Below, in pieces: positions 1 to 8,202 of a DNA stretch of 15,540 nt (its first letter is position 1; each line of letters opens with the position of its first letter). The notes beneath the pieces are model-generated. The model saw nothing but the letters and a program-made list of their open reading frames with translations, was not told the origin of the DNA and did no database searches. Made by a program: the position numbers and the translations under genes. Source of the DNA: JAZSMJ01 sp045535815 (GTDB taxonomy: Bacteria > Bacillota > Clostridia > Oscillospirales > CAG-272); the NCBI GenBank assembly GCA_045535815.1, contig JAZSMJ010000037.1, positions 1-15,540 on the forward strand, written 5' to 3'.

Positions 1-860
1 CCGTTGCACTCCATGCTGCTGCAGAGGTGCAGAAGGTGGGCGGAGTTGCCGCATTTATAGATGCGGAGCACGCTCTTGACCCCGTTTACGCCAAGGCTCT
101 CGGTGTTAAGATAGACGACCTTCTCGTTTCACAGCCCGACAGCGGTGAGCAGGCGCTCGAAATAACCGAGGCACTCGTGCGCTCGGGCGCAGTTGACATA
201 GTCGTCGTTGACTCGGTTGCCGCTCTCGTTCCTCAGCAGGAGATAGACGGCGATATGGGTGCATCTCACGTTGGTGCGCAGGCAAGACTTATGTCCCAGG
301 CTTTAAGAAAGCTTTCGGGTGCTATTGCAAAATCGAGCTGTATCGTTATATTTATAAACCAGCTTCGTGAAAAGGTTGGCGTTATGTACGGAAATCCCGA
401 GGTAACTCCCGGCGGACGTGCGCTCAAGTTCTATTCCTCTGTAAGAGTTGAGGTAAGAAAGAGCGAGACACTTAAGAGCGGCACGGACGTTTACGGTAAC
501 AGAGTAAAATGTAAGGTCGTAAAGAACAAGGTCGCTCCGCCCTTTAAGGTAGCGGAATTCGATATCCTCTACGGCAAGGGAATTGCCAAGTCGGGTGAGA
601 TACTCGATCTTGCTATTCAGCTTGAGATAATCGACAAGAGCGGATCGTGGTTCTCCTATAACGAAAACCGCATTGCTCAGGGTAAGGATAACGCAAGGAT
701 CTACCTTGAGGAGCATCCCGAGACCATGAAGGAAGTCGAAGATAAAATAAAGGCTATGCAGGATAAGCTTGACCTTGATGCAAACGAAAACTACTCTATC
801 GGCGACGATGACGAAGAGGACGATTTCGACATCCGTCTGGTTGACATCGAAGGCAACTGA
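1..860 (+). CDS. recA: Recombinase RecA, 5'-truncated by the window edge
   Basis: RecA forms ATP-dependent filaments on single-stranded DNA, carries out strand exchange and stimulates LexA self-cleavage. The reading frame is open from base 3, giving 285 visible residues; about 70-75 N-terminal residues including the Walker A loop lie outside the window. Seen directly: FIDAEHALDP with the catalytic glutamate (E96 in E. coli numbering), Walker B in VVDSVAAL, MSQALRKLSG, and the FINQLREKVG / GNPEVTPGGRALKFY stretch forming DNA-binding loop L2. The C-terminus ends in the usual acidic tail (GDDDEEDDFD). GTG at 27 is an internal valine, not a start. The stop overlaps the recX start by one base (TGATG), so the two are probably translationally coupled. 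Any LexA box would lie upstream, out of view. Family assignment is secure. Confidence 0.98.
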   Translation, partial: VALHAAAEVQKVGGVAAFIDAEHALDPVYAKALGVKIDDLLVSQPDSGEQALEITEALVRSGAVDIVVVDSVAALVPQQEIDGDMGASHVGAQARLMSQALRKLSGAIAKSSCIVIFINQLREKVGVMYGNPEVTPGGRALKFYSSVRVEVRKSETLKSGTDVYGNRVKCKVVKNKVAPPFKVAEFDILYGKGIAKSGEILDLAIQLEIIDKSGSWFSYNENRIAQGKDNARIYLEEHPETMKEVEDKIKAMQDKLDLDANENYSIGDDDEEDDFDIRLVDIEGN

Positions 861-1306
861 TGTCAGCATCCGGCAGCGAAAAGGCGGCAAAAAGTGCAGT
901 TTCGATACTGTCTTATGCCCCGAATACAGAAAAAAGGCTCCGTGAAAAGCTTTACCGCAAGGGTTTTTCCGAGGAGGATATCGAATTTGCCGTTGATTAC
1001 GTTCGGTCAAAGGGATATCTGAACGATCAAAGGCAGATAGCCTATGCGGTGGACAGTCTTGCGACCAGAAAGCTGTACGGAGTGCGTCGCATCCGGTTAG
1101 AGCTGTATAAAAGCGGATATTCAAGGGAGCTTATAGACGAGGTGGACTTTTCCGGGTACGATTTTACTCAGCTTTGTGAGCAGTATGCCGCAAAGCGTCC
1201 AAACGATACTCCCGAAAAGCTTGCAGCGGCTCTTCAAAGACACGGATTTTCAAAAAATGAAATAATGACGGTCATCAAAAAACGCATAAAAGACCAAAGT
1301 TTTTAA
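860..1306 (+). CDS. recX: Regulatory protein RecX
   Basis: RecX binds RecA filaments and modulates their activity. This 148-residue protein is slightly shorter than E. coli RecX (about 166). It shows the family's tandem three-helix pattern: an opening YAPNTEKRLREKLYRKGFSEEDI, then VRSKGYLNDQRQIAYAVDSLATRKLYGVRRIR split over two helices, then a C-terminal HGFSKNEIMTVIKKRIKD. The ATG at 860 shares its A with the recA stop codon, and GAAGG at 849-853 gives a ribosome site six bases upstream, so the start is well supported. Direct linkage to recA is the classic context for this gene. Sequence and neighbourhood agree; the identification is firm even though RecX proteins diverge strongly. Confidence 0.93.
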   Translation: MSASGSEKAAKSAVSILSYAPNTEKRLREKLYRKGFSEEDIEFAVDYVRSKGYLNDQRQIAYAVDSLATRKLYGVRRIRLELYKSGYSRELIDEVDFSGYDFTQLCEQYAAKRPNDTPEKLAAALQRHGFSKNEIMTVIKKRIKDQSF

Positions 1307-1321
1307 AAAAGGAAACCACAG

Positions 1322-2659
1322 ATGAAAAAAGCAAAGATAGGATTCGTATCCCTCGGCTGTTCAAAAAATCAGATAGATACCGAGATCATGCTCCACCATC
1401 TTATGAGTGCAGGGTATGAGATAACCGGTGAGCCGGAGGATGCGGATTACATAATCGTTAATACCTGCGCCTTTATCGAAAGCGCAAAAAAGGAATCGAT
1501 AGACAACATTCTCGATATTGCATGGCTCAAAAAGCACGCAAAGCTCAAGGGCATCGTTGTTACGGGTTGTCTTGCTCAGCGTTACCGTGAGGAGGTGCTG
1601 AAGGAGCTTCCCGAGGTTGATGCAGTTTTGGGTGTTGGAAGCATACACCGCATAGTTGAGGCTATTGAAGCTATTGAGGCGGATAAAAAATGCCGCTACA
1701 GCGCATTTGACGATCCCGAAAAGCTTGTACTCGGCGGTGACCGCATAGTAACCACTCCCGAATATACCGCATATCTCAAGATAGCCGAGGGCTGTGACAA
1801 TAAATGCACCTACTGTGCTATTCCGCAGATAAGAGGCGGCTTCAGAAGCCGCACGGTTGAGGATATCGTTTCCGAGGCAAAGACGCTTGAGGAGATAGGT
1901 GTCCGGGAGCTTATACTCATAGCGCAGGATACCACGAGATACGGTATGGACCTTTACGGCGAATATTCGCTCGATAAGCTTATTGAGCGTATTTGTGAGG
2001 AGACAGATATTCCCTGGATAAGACTTTTATACTGCTATCCCGACAAGATAACCGACGGTATAATAGGACAGCTCAGAGATAATCCGAGGGTGGTAAAATA
2101 TATAGATATTCCGATACAGCATATCTCAGACAGCGTGCTTAAGCGTATGAACCGCCGTGGAGACGGCGCTATGATACGCTCGGTGATAAAGCGTCTGAGA
2201 GACGAGGTGCCGGGAATTATCATAAGAACTACTGCGATAGTGGGCTTCCCCGGTGAGACCGATGAGGATTTCGAGGAGCTTTGCGAATTTATAGGCGAGG
2301 CTAAATTCGACCGCTTCGGTGCCTTCACCTACTCAAGAGAGGAAGGAACTCCGGCTTATAATCTTGACGCTCAGATAGACGAGCAGATAAAGCAGGACAG
2401 ATACGATATCATTATGCAGCAGCAGATGGAGATAAGCGAGGCATTGAACGAGGGCAAGCTCGGCAAGACCTATCAGGTGCTCTGCGAGGGATTTGATCCA
2501 GTATCAGAGGCATATTACGGACGCTCGTATGCAGATGCTCCCGACATTGACGGAAAGATCTTCTTTACCTCAAAGAAGAAGATAGCCGAGGGAGAATTCG
2601 TTTCCGTGAAGATAACCGAGGTTCTTGACTACGATCTTATAGGAGTTGTAACAAAGTGA
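1322..2659 (+). CDS. rimO: Ribosomal protein uS12 methylthiotransferase RimO
   Basis: RimO is a radical-SAM enzyme that adds a methylthio group to the beta-carbon of a conserved aspartate in ribosomal protein S12. The 445 residues match the family length (441 in E. coli). Seen directly: N-terminal cluster cysteines C13 (LGCSKNQID), C49 (NTCAFI) and C83 (TGCLAQRY); the radical-SAM CxxxCxxC at C158, C162 and C165 in EGCDNKCTYC; the SAM barrel to about residue 370; and a C-terminal TRAM-like beta domain. The LGCSKN opening, rather than the pattern of MiaB, favours RimO over the tRNA-modifying paralogue. The start has AAGGA at 1309-1313, eight bases before the ATG. It follows recX by 15 bases and overlaps pgsA by four. 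Confidence 0.95.
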   Translation: MKKAKIGFVSLGCSKNQIDTEIMLHHLMSAGYEITGEPEDADYIIVNTCAFIESAKKESIDNILDIAWLKKHAKLKGIVVTGCLAQRYREEVLKELPEVDAVLGVGSIHRIVEAIEAIEADKKCRYSAFDDPEKLVLGGDRIVTTPEYTAYLKIAEGCDNKCTYCAIPQIRGGFRSRTVEDIVSEAKTLEEIGVRELILIAQDTTRYGMDLYGEYSLDKLIERICEETDIPWIRLLYCYPDKITDGIIGQLRDNPRVVKYIDIPIQHISDSVLKRMNRRGDGAMIRSVIKRLRDEVPGIIIRTTAIVGFPGETDEDFEELCEFIGEAKFDRFGAFTYSREEGTPAYNLDAQIDEQIKQDRYDIIMQQQMEISEALNEGKLGKTYQVLCEGFDPVSEAYYGRSYADAPDIDGKIFFTSKKKIAEGEFVSVKITEVLDYDLIGVVTK

Positions 2660-3255
2660 AAAAGATGAATCTTCCCAATAAGCTGACGGTGCTCAGAATG
2701 ATAATGATACCGTTTGTTATGCTGTTTACCGTTTATCCGGTGCTTCCGGGTGTGTGGTCGAGAGTGGTCGCCGCAGTGCTCTTTCTTTTGACCTCGTTTA
2801 CCGATATGCTTGACGGTCAGATAGCAAGAAAATATAATCTCGTTACCGATTTCGGTAAATTTCTCGATCCTCTTGCAGATAAGCTGCTTGTTATATCCAC
2901 CATGCTCGGTATTTTGGTTCTCAACCGAGAGGATAAGATTTTCAGCTACGTATTCGTATGGGTGGTATTCGTGGTATTCCTCAGAGAGCTTGCGGTTACC
3001 TCACTCCGTATGATCGCATCAAGCAAGGAAGGAATCGTTATCGCCGCTAATATGGCAGGTAAGCTTAAAACCGTATCTCAGATGGCAGGCATCACGCTGA
3101 TACTTTTAGAGCCGGTATTCTTCAGATCGGGCACGTTTATGGGCGACTCGCATCTGATCTCTTATATCTGCTCAGCTCTTATCTGCTTTACGACGATATG
3201 GTCGGGAGCCGGCTATTTCAAGGCCTATTTCCCACTCCTCGATCCCGAGAAATAA
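2656..3255 (+). CDS. pgsA: CDP-diacylglycerol--glycerol-3-phosphate 3-phosphatidyltransferase PgsA
   Basis: PgsA makes phosphatidylglycerol phosphate from CDP-diacylglycerol and glycerol-3-phosphate, the committed step toward phosphatidylglycerol and cardiolipin. The 199-residue protein is an integral membrane enzyme with several hydrophobic segments. The complete CDP-alcohol phosphatidyltransferase signature is present: D50, D53-G54, A57-R58, G67, D71 and D75 in DMLDGQIAR through FLDPLAD. I chose GTG at 2656, which overlaps the rimO stop as GTGA and has GGAG at 2642-2645 ten bases upstream. The ATG at 2665 would lose only three residues and is the alternative. This is the last gene of the plus-strand block, with a terminator starting 5 bases after its stop. 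rimO-pgsA is a common pair in Firmicutes. Confidence 0.95.
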   Translation: MKKMNLPNKLTVLRMIMIPFVMLFTVYPVLPGVWSRVVAAVLFLLTSFTDMLDGQIARKYNLVTDFGKFLDPLADKLLVISTMLGILVLNREDKIFSYVFVWVVFVVFLRELAVTSLRMIASSKEGIVIAANMAGKLKTVSQMAGITLILLEPVFFRSGTFMGDSHLISYICSALICFTTIWSGAGYFKAYFPLLDPEK

Positions 3256-3260
3256 ATTCA

Positions 3261-3293
3261 AAAACTGCGATCTGATAAGACCGCAGTTTTTTT
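3261..3293 (+). terminator. Intrinsic terminator after pgsA
   Basis: Stem AAAACTGCG (3261-3269) pairs with CGCAGTTTT (3282-3290) and runs into a seven-T tract in total (3287-3293). It lies just downstream of the pgsA stop and closes the recA-recX-rimO-pgsA block. The A-rich 5' arm means it could also act on the opposite strand. Confidence 0.85.
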
Positions 3294-3296
3294 GTA

Positions 3297-3334
3297 TAAA
3301 AATACAGGGGCAAGACATTCGGTCTTGCCCCTGT
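3297..3334 (-). terminator. Intrinsic terminator after the dockerin glycosidase gene
   Basis: A perfect 13-bp stem, ACAGGGGCAAGAC (3304-3316) with GTCTTGCCCCTGT (3322-3334), has a five-base loop. On the minus strand it lies just past the glycosidase stop codon and is followed by ATTTTTATA, a U-rich tail. Together with the pgsA terminator it separates two convergent genes. Confidence 0.88.
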
Positions 3335-3341
3335 TTAATGT

Positions 3342-6300
3342 TTAATAAACCAATCTTGCGTTAGCAGCGGCTACGGTCGTTTCTCCCGTAGGCGTTACTG
3401 TTATGTTTATAGCCGAGAACGGAAGAGTCGTAAGCTCCGTGACGTCAAGTAAGCCTGAGTAGGTCTCGGCGGTGAGCGGTATCTCTATTGTGTTCCAGCC
3501 GTTTGTAAGCTCGAATGCATTCAAGGAAAGATGCCATGCGCCGCCGTTTGCATCAACCTCACTCGGACCGATAATGATCTTTGCGGTGCTTGCCGCAGGA
3601 TCGATCTTGGTGATATCTTCAATATAAATATCTATTGTAAAGGTGTATTCCGATGCGGTCTTACCGGTGAGGGTAAGCGATTCGGGAAGCGGATATCTTT
3701 GAAGGATAAAGCTTCCAATAGACGTTGACGCTACGTCACCGAAGCCAAGCTTATCTCCGAACGTTCCGACTGCAGGCCAGCTGACGTCCGATCCGTTTAT
3801 AAGGGCTGTATCGGAAGCGTTTTTGGAGCTATCAAGAGCGACGAGGATATAATCTCCGCCTATCTGATCTCCACCCTGACTTCCGTATACAAGCTTGACG
3901 TTTGCCATGCCCAGCTTTGTATCAGCCGTTATATTAAGTCCGACGGATACTGCCTGAAGATCGAGCAGATCAAGCGTACCTACTGCCGCATTCATTTCAG
4001 ACAGCGGAATTGAAAGGCTGTTCCAGCCGTTTTCTATAGTGCCGAAGCTGGTGAAGTAGGTCTGCAGTATACCGGTGTTAACGCCCGATATGATATTGAA
4101 ATATGACGTGCCTGCGGTAAGCTTTGACGCATCCTCAACGTAGAAGTCAAACGAGAGGGTAAGCTCATCTGCAGGAAGCTCCCAAACAGACATATTGAGC
4201 GGATGTCTCTGGATTATATTGATGCCTGCTTTAGCATCCATTACATATCCTATCTTACCGTCTATGGATTCTGAAGTGGGAAGTACTACGTTTGTTCCGC
4301 CTATAAAGAAGTGAGTATCGGACGTGATGCCTGCCGATGCAGTGTTGCAAAGAGCAAGCTCCTTAACGAATGCTTCGGGTGAGCCCTCGATCCACTGTGC
4401 AGTAAAGGTTGCAGCTCCGCTTACGGTATACGTATCACCGGGCTGATAGATCTGACCGTCTGCACTGCAGAGCCAGCCTGTGAAGGTGTGACCGTAGTTT
4501 GTGAAGGTGTTCTGCGGTATTGCGATGTTGTTTCCTGCCGTAGTTGCCTTTGATGCAGGAGCGCTGCCGCCTGTGGCTGAGCCGCCCTCAAAGGTTATAT
4601 CGTACATTGCAGGCATATCGTCGGGGTGACCGATATATATATCGTCAACGCCTATCGTAACGGGACCTGCGATATACTGATAGAATCTGAAGTAGTTTAT
4701 CTTGCTCCAGTTGGCGTTGTTCTGAGTTGCCGCCGAGATGGGCATTATTATCTCGTTCCAGCCGTTTGTAAGACCGGATATATCCCAATAAGAGAAGTTA
4801 TCTATATTGACACCTGCATCGTGGGATATTTCTATTCTTCCGAGACCGTCCGTAATGCCGGATGTGTCACTTACGTATACCCACATATGAATAAGTCCGT
4901 CTTCCTCGTATGCGGAAAGGTCGGTCTGCTTGCCGAGCATTACCATAAAGGTCTCGACCGTCTGGGGATTTACAGACATAAGAGCGCCACTTCCCTGCAT
5001 CTTGTTTTCTGTGCTGAGCTGAAGTGCAGGATTTGCTATCTGAGTCGTATCGTCACAGTTTGCAAGTGCGAATTTGCCAATACCTATAAGCTTGGTTGAG
5101 AAGAGCATTGCGGAATCGCCCGATATCTCCTCGGGTGCAGGAAGCATATTTTCGTGCACTGTGTCTGTTGACTGCGTGCGGTAGCTCCATACGAATGCCG
5201 ATGCCTCGGTGATAGCCTCGTTTGTTGAGAAATCAATTTCTATACTGTGCGTGCCTGCAGAGAGGTCAACGTAAGCAAACAGCCAGCTTTCGGGGGTTGC
5301 AAGTCCGTCTGCATACCATGCATCAGTTGCAGTTCCCGTGTATTTTACGGTCTGGGGAGCTCCGTCTACCTTAATTGTTATAGCGGGAGCTTTAGGATCG
5401 TTTGTAGCCTCGAGGAGAACGTAAAGTCTGTTTATCTCATCGGAAACGGTAACGGTTGCTTCATAGTCTGCGCTGAACACACCGTCATCTGCAAGGTCGA
5501 AATTATAATTGTCGCCGCTTACCGTAATTGCACATGGAACGGTATAAACGGGAAGGTCAACTGCACCGCATACGTCGGTCGTAAGAACGACTGTTTCGTA
5601 AGCAGAAAGAGGTATTGTTACCGAGCTGCCTGCCGATACGTTCTTTGCGTATACTCTTACCTCGGGATAGAGGCTTATAACGTCGTAGCTTCCTACCTCG
5701 CCCTCGGCTGTGGGAACGTCTATAGTTATTTCAGCCTTTTCTGCCCAGGGGTTGCGGAGCATTACCAGCTTGCCGTGAGCAAAGCCGTAGGGCTCACGCC
5801 AGAGCTGTGTTGAATGGTTGAGCGGGTATGCGTTATCAAGGTCCCAAGACTCCTGATAGATAGCTTCTGTATTATTAAGAAGAATGTCCTCGTTAGCCTT
5901 TGCCCAGTTTATCATATCAGCAAGACGCTCATATCTTTCCTCGCTCATAAAGTTATGATTTACGTAAAGGTCAAGGAAGAAGTGACCTCTGAAGAGCACG
6001 GATACGAAGTCATCCGTAAAGTCGGAGGGAGTCTGCTGAAGCAGTCCGAATACCTCCTGCATCTCTGCAGGGATATCGTAGTTGCAAAGACCCTGGAGCG
6101 AGAAGAAATCACGTGCGGAGGTGTAAGAATCACGGTAGTCGGGAGCAGGGATACGGCCCTTGGGCGAGTCGTTACCCATATTTGCGTTGGTGGCTGTAAC
6201 CCACTGCATCCACCAGGGAGAGGGATTAGCCGTTCCGAAGGTGTTGATCGAGTTTACAACGATATCGGGATTAGCCTCGATAGCCGCCTCAAGAATACGA

Positions 6301-8108
6301 ATGTAGTTTTCGGCAGCGTGCTCTATTGTGCCGGTGCCGAAGGTTGCCTGAGGACTGCCGTCGCCAACGTGACCGTGATCGGTCGCAGTACAGGTGAGGT
6401 AAAGTCCGTCGCCACGGAAGACCTCAACGCCGTATTCGTGAACGTTGTGATACAGATTTTCGATCATTTCCTGAGCAAAAACGTCATCCCACATACAAAC
6501 GCCGTTGGGAGTGATGCCGGTTATGATATTATAGCCTGCTTCCTTTGCCCATACTGTATCGGTAGCGTCGGGATAGGAGGTAGCAGGAGAGAACCAGAAG
6601 CCAAGCTCTGTTCCGAACTGTCCTGCGTATTCGTCTATATTCTTGAATTCCTCGGGGAAGCGTATGGGGTCTATCTCCCATATCGACTGCTTGTTGGACC
6701 ATCCGCAGTCTATGGTGTAGCCTTCAACGGCTGCGCCGTACTTGGAGATACCGCCGAAGAACTTCTGCATAAGATCTAAGGTCATGGTTTCTCCGTAAGG
6801 CATCTCATACTGAGACCACCAGGAGTTATAGTTGAAGTAATATCCGTCGGGATAGGTAGCAACCTTGGTTCTGGGGTACATATAATCCCAGAAAGCATCT
6901 TCGGAATCCTGTCCGTCTGCAAGACCGCATATCTCGGTCTTTGAGCTATACCAGAAGTTTGCCGTCATATCAATTTCGGGGGTATGTCTTAAGTACAAAG
7001 TTGTGGCATCTGAATTTGTGGTAGCTACCGGGAACTCGATACCCATAAAGTGATCGGTAAGGTATGCCGGCCAGCTGTTATAGTTTACGGCATTCGAGCC
7101 GTTTGACATATCGGGGAATACGTTGAGAAGCTGATTATCGCCCGTTATATCAACTGTGTCGAGGGTTATCTGCGTCATATGTACGCTGTCGCTTCCCTGC
7201 ACCATATATTCAACGTATTTACGAAGAAGGCTTGCCTCTTCATCCCATGAAAGATGGGTTATCAAATTGAGCACGGTACCGTCGTTTGCGGTAATGGGTG
7301 CAATAGTAAGGGAAAGTCCGTTTTTATCGGTAAGACTTCCGCTGTAGCCGGTGACTGTGGGATTCCAGCTTGTAAAGGTAAGATTTGATTCCATCTTAGC
7401 TGCCGCAACGCTGAGAGCCATATGAGAATCTGTGCTGTCAACCGTTATAGCGTTTGCAGAAACCGTAACGGTAACGGGAGTGCCGTTCTTCGTCGTAACG
7501 TTTTCAACAATATCGGAGCTGAAAGCGGTATATTCCGGAAGCTCGGATACAAACGGAATCTTGGGATCCTGTGCAAAGAGATTATGCGAAAGGATGGAAA
7601 CGTCAAGGGCGTCACGGTATGTGTCGCCGTTGATATCAGAGTTGGGATAAGAAGCGTTCTCATCGCTCTTTGCCATATCAAAAACAAAAGTGGAAACGTC
7701 GGTGCTGTCGATAAAGCCGTTACCGTCAATATCACCGTTTATCAGAGTGATATTGTTAAGGGAGCCGTTATCGTAAAGAGTAAGATTGATAGCTCTGTCA
7801 ACGAAAACGTCCGTTATTGTGGTGATAATACAGCCCTCGGACTCGATGACTATATCGTAAGTGCCGGAGATGACGTTTGCAACGTCTACCTCACGTGTTA
7901 TTTTTCCTCCGCCCTCGTAAAGTGTAACGAAGCCTGAGTGCTTGACCTCGCCGTTTTGGCAGAGTGAAACTGTAACCTCGTGTCCGGTATTGTATCCGGT
8001 AACACCCACCGTCACGGTAGATCCTGCCGCATAAGCGGAAAGCACGAGGATCGAGACTGCAAGTATTGCCGCAAATAAAACGGCCATAAGCTTGGTCGTG
8101 CGTTTCAT
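3342..8108 (-). CDS. Secreted dockerin-bearing GH36-like (clan GH-D) glycoside hydrolase, multi-modular
   Basis: A 1588-residue exported protein. Order of parts: signal peptide (1-27, basic start, hydrophobic core, AYA at the likely cleavage site); small beta domain (about 29-120); a type I dockerin-like pair of calcium loops (D126/D128/N130/D134/D137 and D158/N160/D162/D166/D169); a beta-sandwich and TIM-barrel catalytic region (about 190-860); several beta-sandwich modules; and a Listeria-Bacteroides (Flg_new) repeat at about 1168-1240. In the barrel, YTIDCGW (D467), FRGDGLYL (D567) and GNDSP (D647) sit where GH36 alpha-galactosidases have DDGW, the KxD nucleophile and the acid/base, with the first two 100 residues apart as in that family. 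An alpha-galactosidase or alpha-N-acetylgalactosaminidase-like activity is inference; the substrate is unknown. No sortase, SLH or TM anchor is visible at the C-terminus, so attachment is probably by dockerin-cohesin binding. Start supported by GGAGGA at 8115-8120. Confidence 0.75.
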   Translation of the reverse strand: MKRTTKLMAVLFAAILAVSILVLSAYAAGSTVTVGVTGYNTGHEVTVSLCQNGEVKHSGFVTLYEGGGKITREVDVANVISGTYDIVIESEGCIITTITDVFVDRAINLTLYDNGSLNNITLINGDIDGNGFIDSTDVSTFVFDMAKSDENASYPNSDINGDTYRDALDVSILSHNLFAQDPKIPFVSELPEYTAFSSDIVENVTTKNGTPVTVTVSANAITVDSTDSHMALSVAAAKMESNLTFTSWNPTVTGYSGSLTDKNGLSLTIAPITANDGTVLNLITHLSWDEEASLLRKYVEYMVQGSDSVHMTQITLDTVDITGDNQLLNVFPDMSNGSNAVNYNSWPAYLTDHFMGIEFPVATTNSDATTLYLRHTPEIDMTANFWYSSKTEICGLADGQDSEDAFWDYMYPRTKVATYPDGYYFNYNSWWSQYEMPYGETMTLDLMQKFFGGISKYGAAVEGYTIDCGWSNKQSIWEIDPIRFPEEFKNIDEYAGQFGTELGFWFSPATSYPDATDTVWAKEAGYNIITGITPNGVCMWDDVFAQEMIENLYHNVHEYGVEVFRGDGLYLTCTATDHGHVGDGSPQATFGTGTIEHAAENYIRILEAAIEANPDIVVNSINTFGTANPSPWWMQWVTATNANMGNDSPKGRIPAPDYRDSYTSARDFFSLQGLCNYDIPAEMQEVFGLLQQTPSDFTDDFVSVLFRGHFFLDLYVNHNFMSEERYERLADMINWAKANEDILLNNTEAIYQESWDLDNAYPLNHSTQLWREPYGFAHGKLVMLRNPWAEKAEITIDVPTAEGEVGSYDVISLYPEVRVYAKNVSAGSSVTIPLSAYETVVLTTDVCGAVDLPVYTVPCAITVSGDNYNFDLADDGVFSADYEATVTVSDEINRLYVLLEATNDPKAPAITIKVDGAPQTVKYTGTATDAWYADGLATPESWLFAYVDLSAGTHSIEIDFSTNEAITEASAFVWSYRTQSTDTVHENMLPAPEEISGDSAMLFSTKLIGIGKFALANCDDTTQIANPALQLSTENKMQGSGALMSVNPQTVETFMVMLGKQTDLSAYEEDGLIHMWVYVSDTSGITDGLGRIEISHDAGVNIDNFSYWDISGLTNGWNEIIMPISAATQNNANWSKINYFRFYQYIAGPVTIGVDDIYIGHPDDMPAMYDITFEGGSATGGSAPASKATTAGNNIAIPQNTFTNYGHTFTGWLCSADGQIYQPGDTYTVSGAATFTAQWIEGSPEAFVKELALCNTASAGITSDTHFFIGGTNVVLPTSESIDGKIGYVMDAKAGINIIQRHPLNMSVWELPADELTLSFDFYVEDASKLTAGTSYFNIISGVNTGILQTYFTSFGTIENGWNSLSIPLSEMNAAVGTLDLLDLQAVSVGLNITADTKLGMANVKLVYGSQGGDQIGGDYILVALDSSKNASDTALINGSDVSWPAVGTFGDKLGFGDVASTSIGSFILQRYPLPESLTLTGKTASEYTFTIDIYIEDITKIDPAASTAKIIIGPSEVDANGGAWHLSLNAFELTNGWNTIEIPLTAETYSGLLDVTELTTLPFSAINITVTPTGETTVAAANARLVY

Positions 8109-8174
8109 AATGTTTCCTCCTGAAAGAAGATTAATTTTGTTAATGCGTCTTCACAAGGCGCATTGCTTGATTCA
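8109..8174 (-). promoter_or_regulatory. Leader of the glycosidase gene with an imperfect palindrome and strong ribosome site
   Basis: Between the predicted transcription start (about 8168) and the ATG there are roughly 60 bases. They hold an imperfect palindrome at 8142-8164: outer arms AATGCG (8142-8147) and CGCATT (8159-8164), and inner CTT/AAG pairs around a CAC centre, with one T/G mismatch per half. A strong GGAGGA ribosome site follows at 8115-8120. The palindrome could be a repressor operator or a 5' mRNA stabilising hairpin; the sequence cannot decide. Confidence 0.5.
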
Positions 8175-8202
8175 ATTTTAACATATGAAGAAAAAAAGTC
8201 AA
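8175..8202 (-). promoter_or_regulatory. Sigma-A-type promoter of the glycosidase gene
   Basis: On the minus strand, TTGACT (8197-8202) and TAAAAT (8175-8180) are 16 bases apart, and TG one base before the -10 makes it an extended -10 element. A run of T lies in the spacer. It is the best promoter match in the interval and points into the glycosidase gene. Confidence 0.75.

Noticed and set aside
303..1124. Minus-strand open frame of 273 codons across recA and recX
   Set aside because: Both genes on the plus strand are unmistakable; the opposite frame is a by-product of their codon usage.
5814..6779. Long open frame on the plus strand (321 codons) inside the glycosidase gene
   Set aside because: It is antisense to the catalytic domain, which carries clear family motifs and a signal peptide on the minus strand. 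The plus-strand product is Cys/Val-rich with no recognisable domain, and no ribosome site was seen.
8175..8190. LexA-like box near the glycosidase promoter (AACATATG)
   Set aside because: Only one half resembles the GAAC-N4-GTTC operator; the other half does not match.
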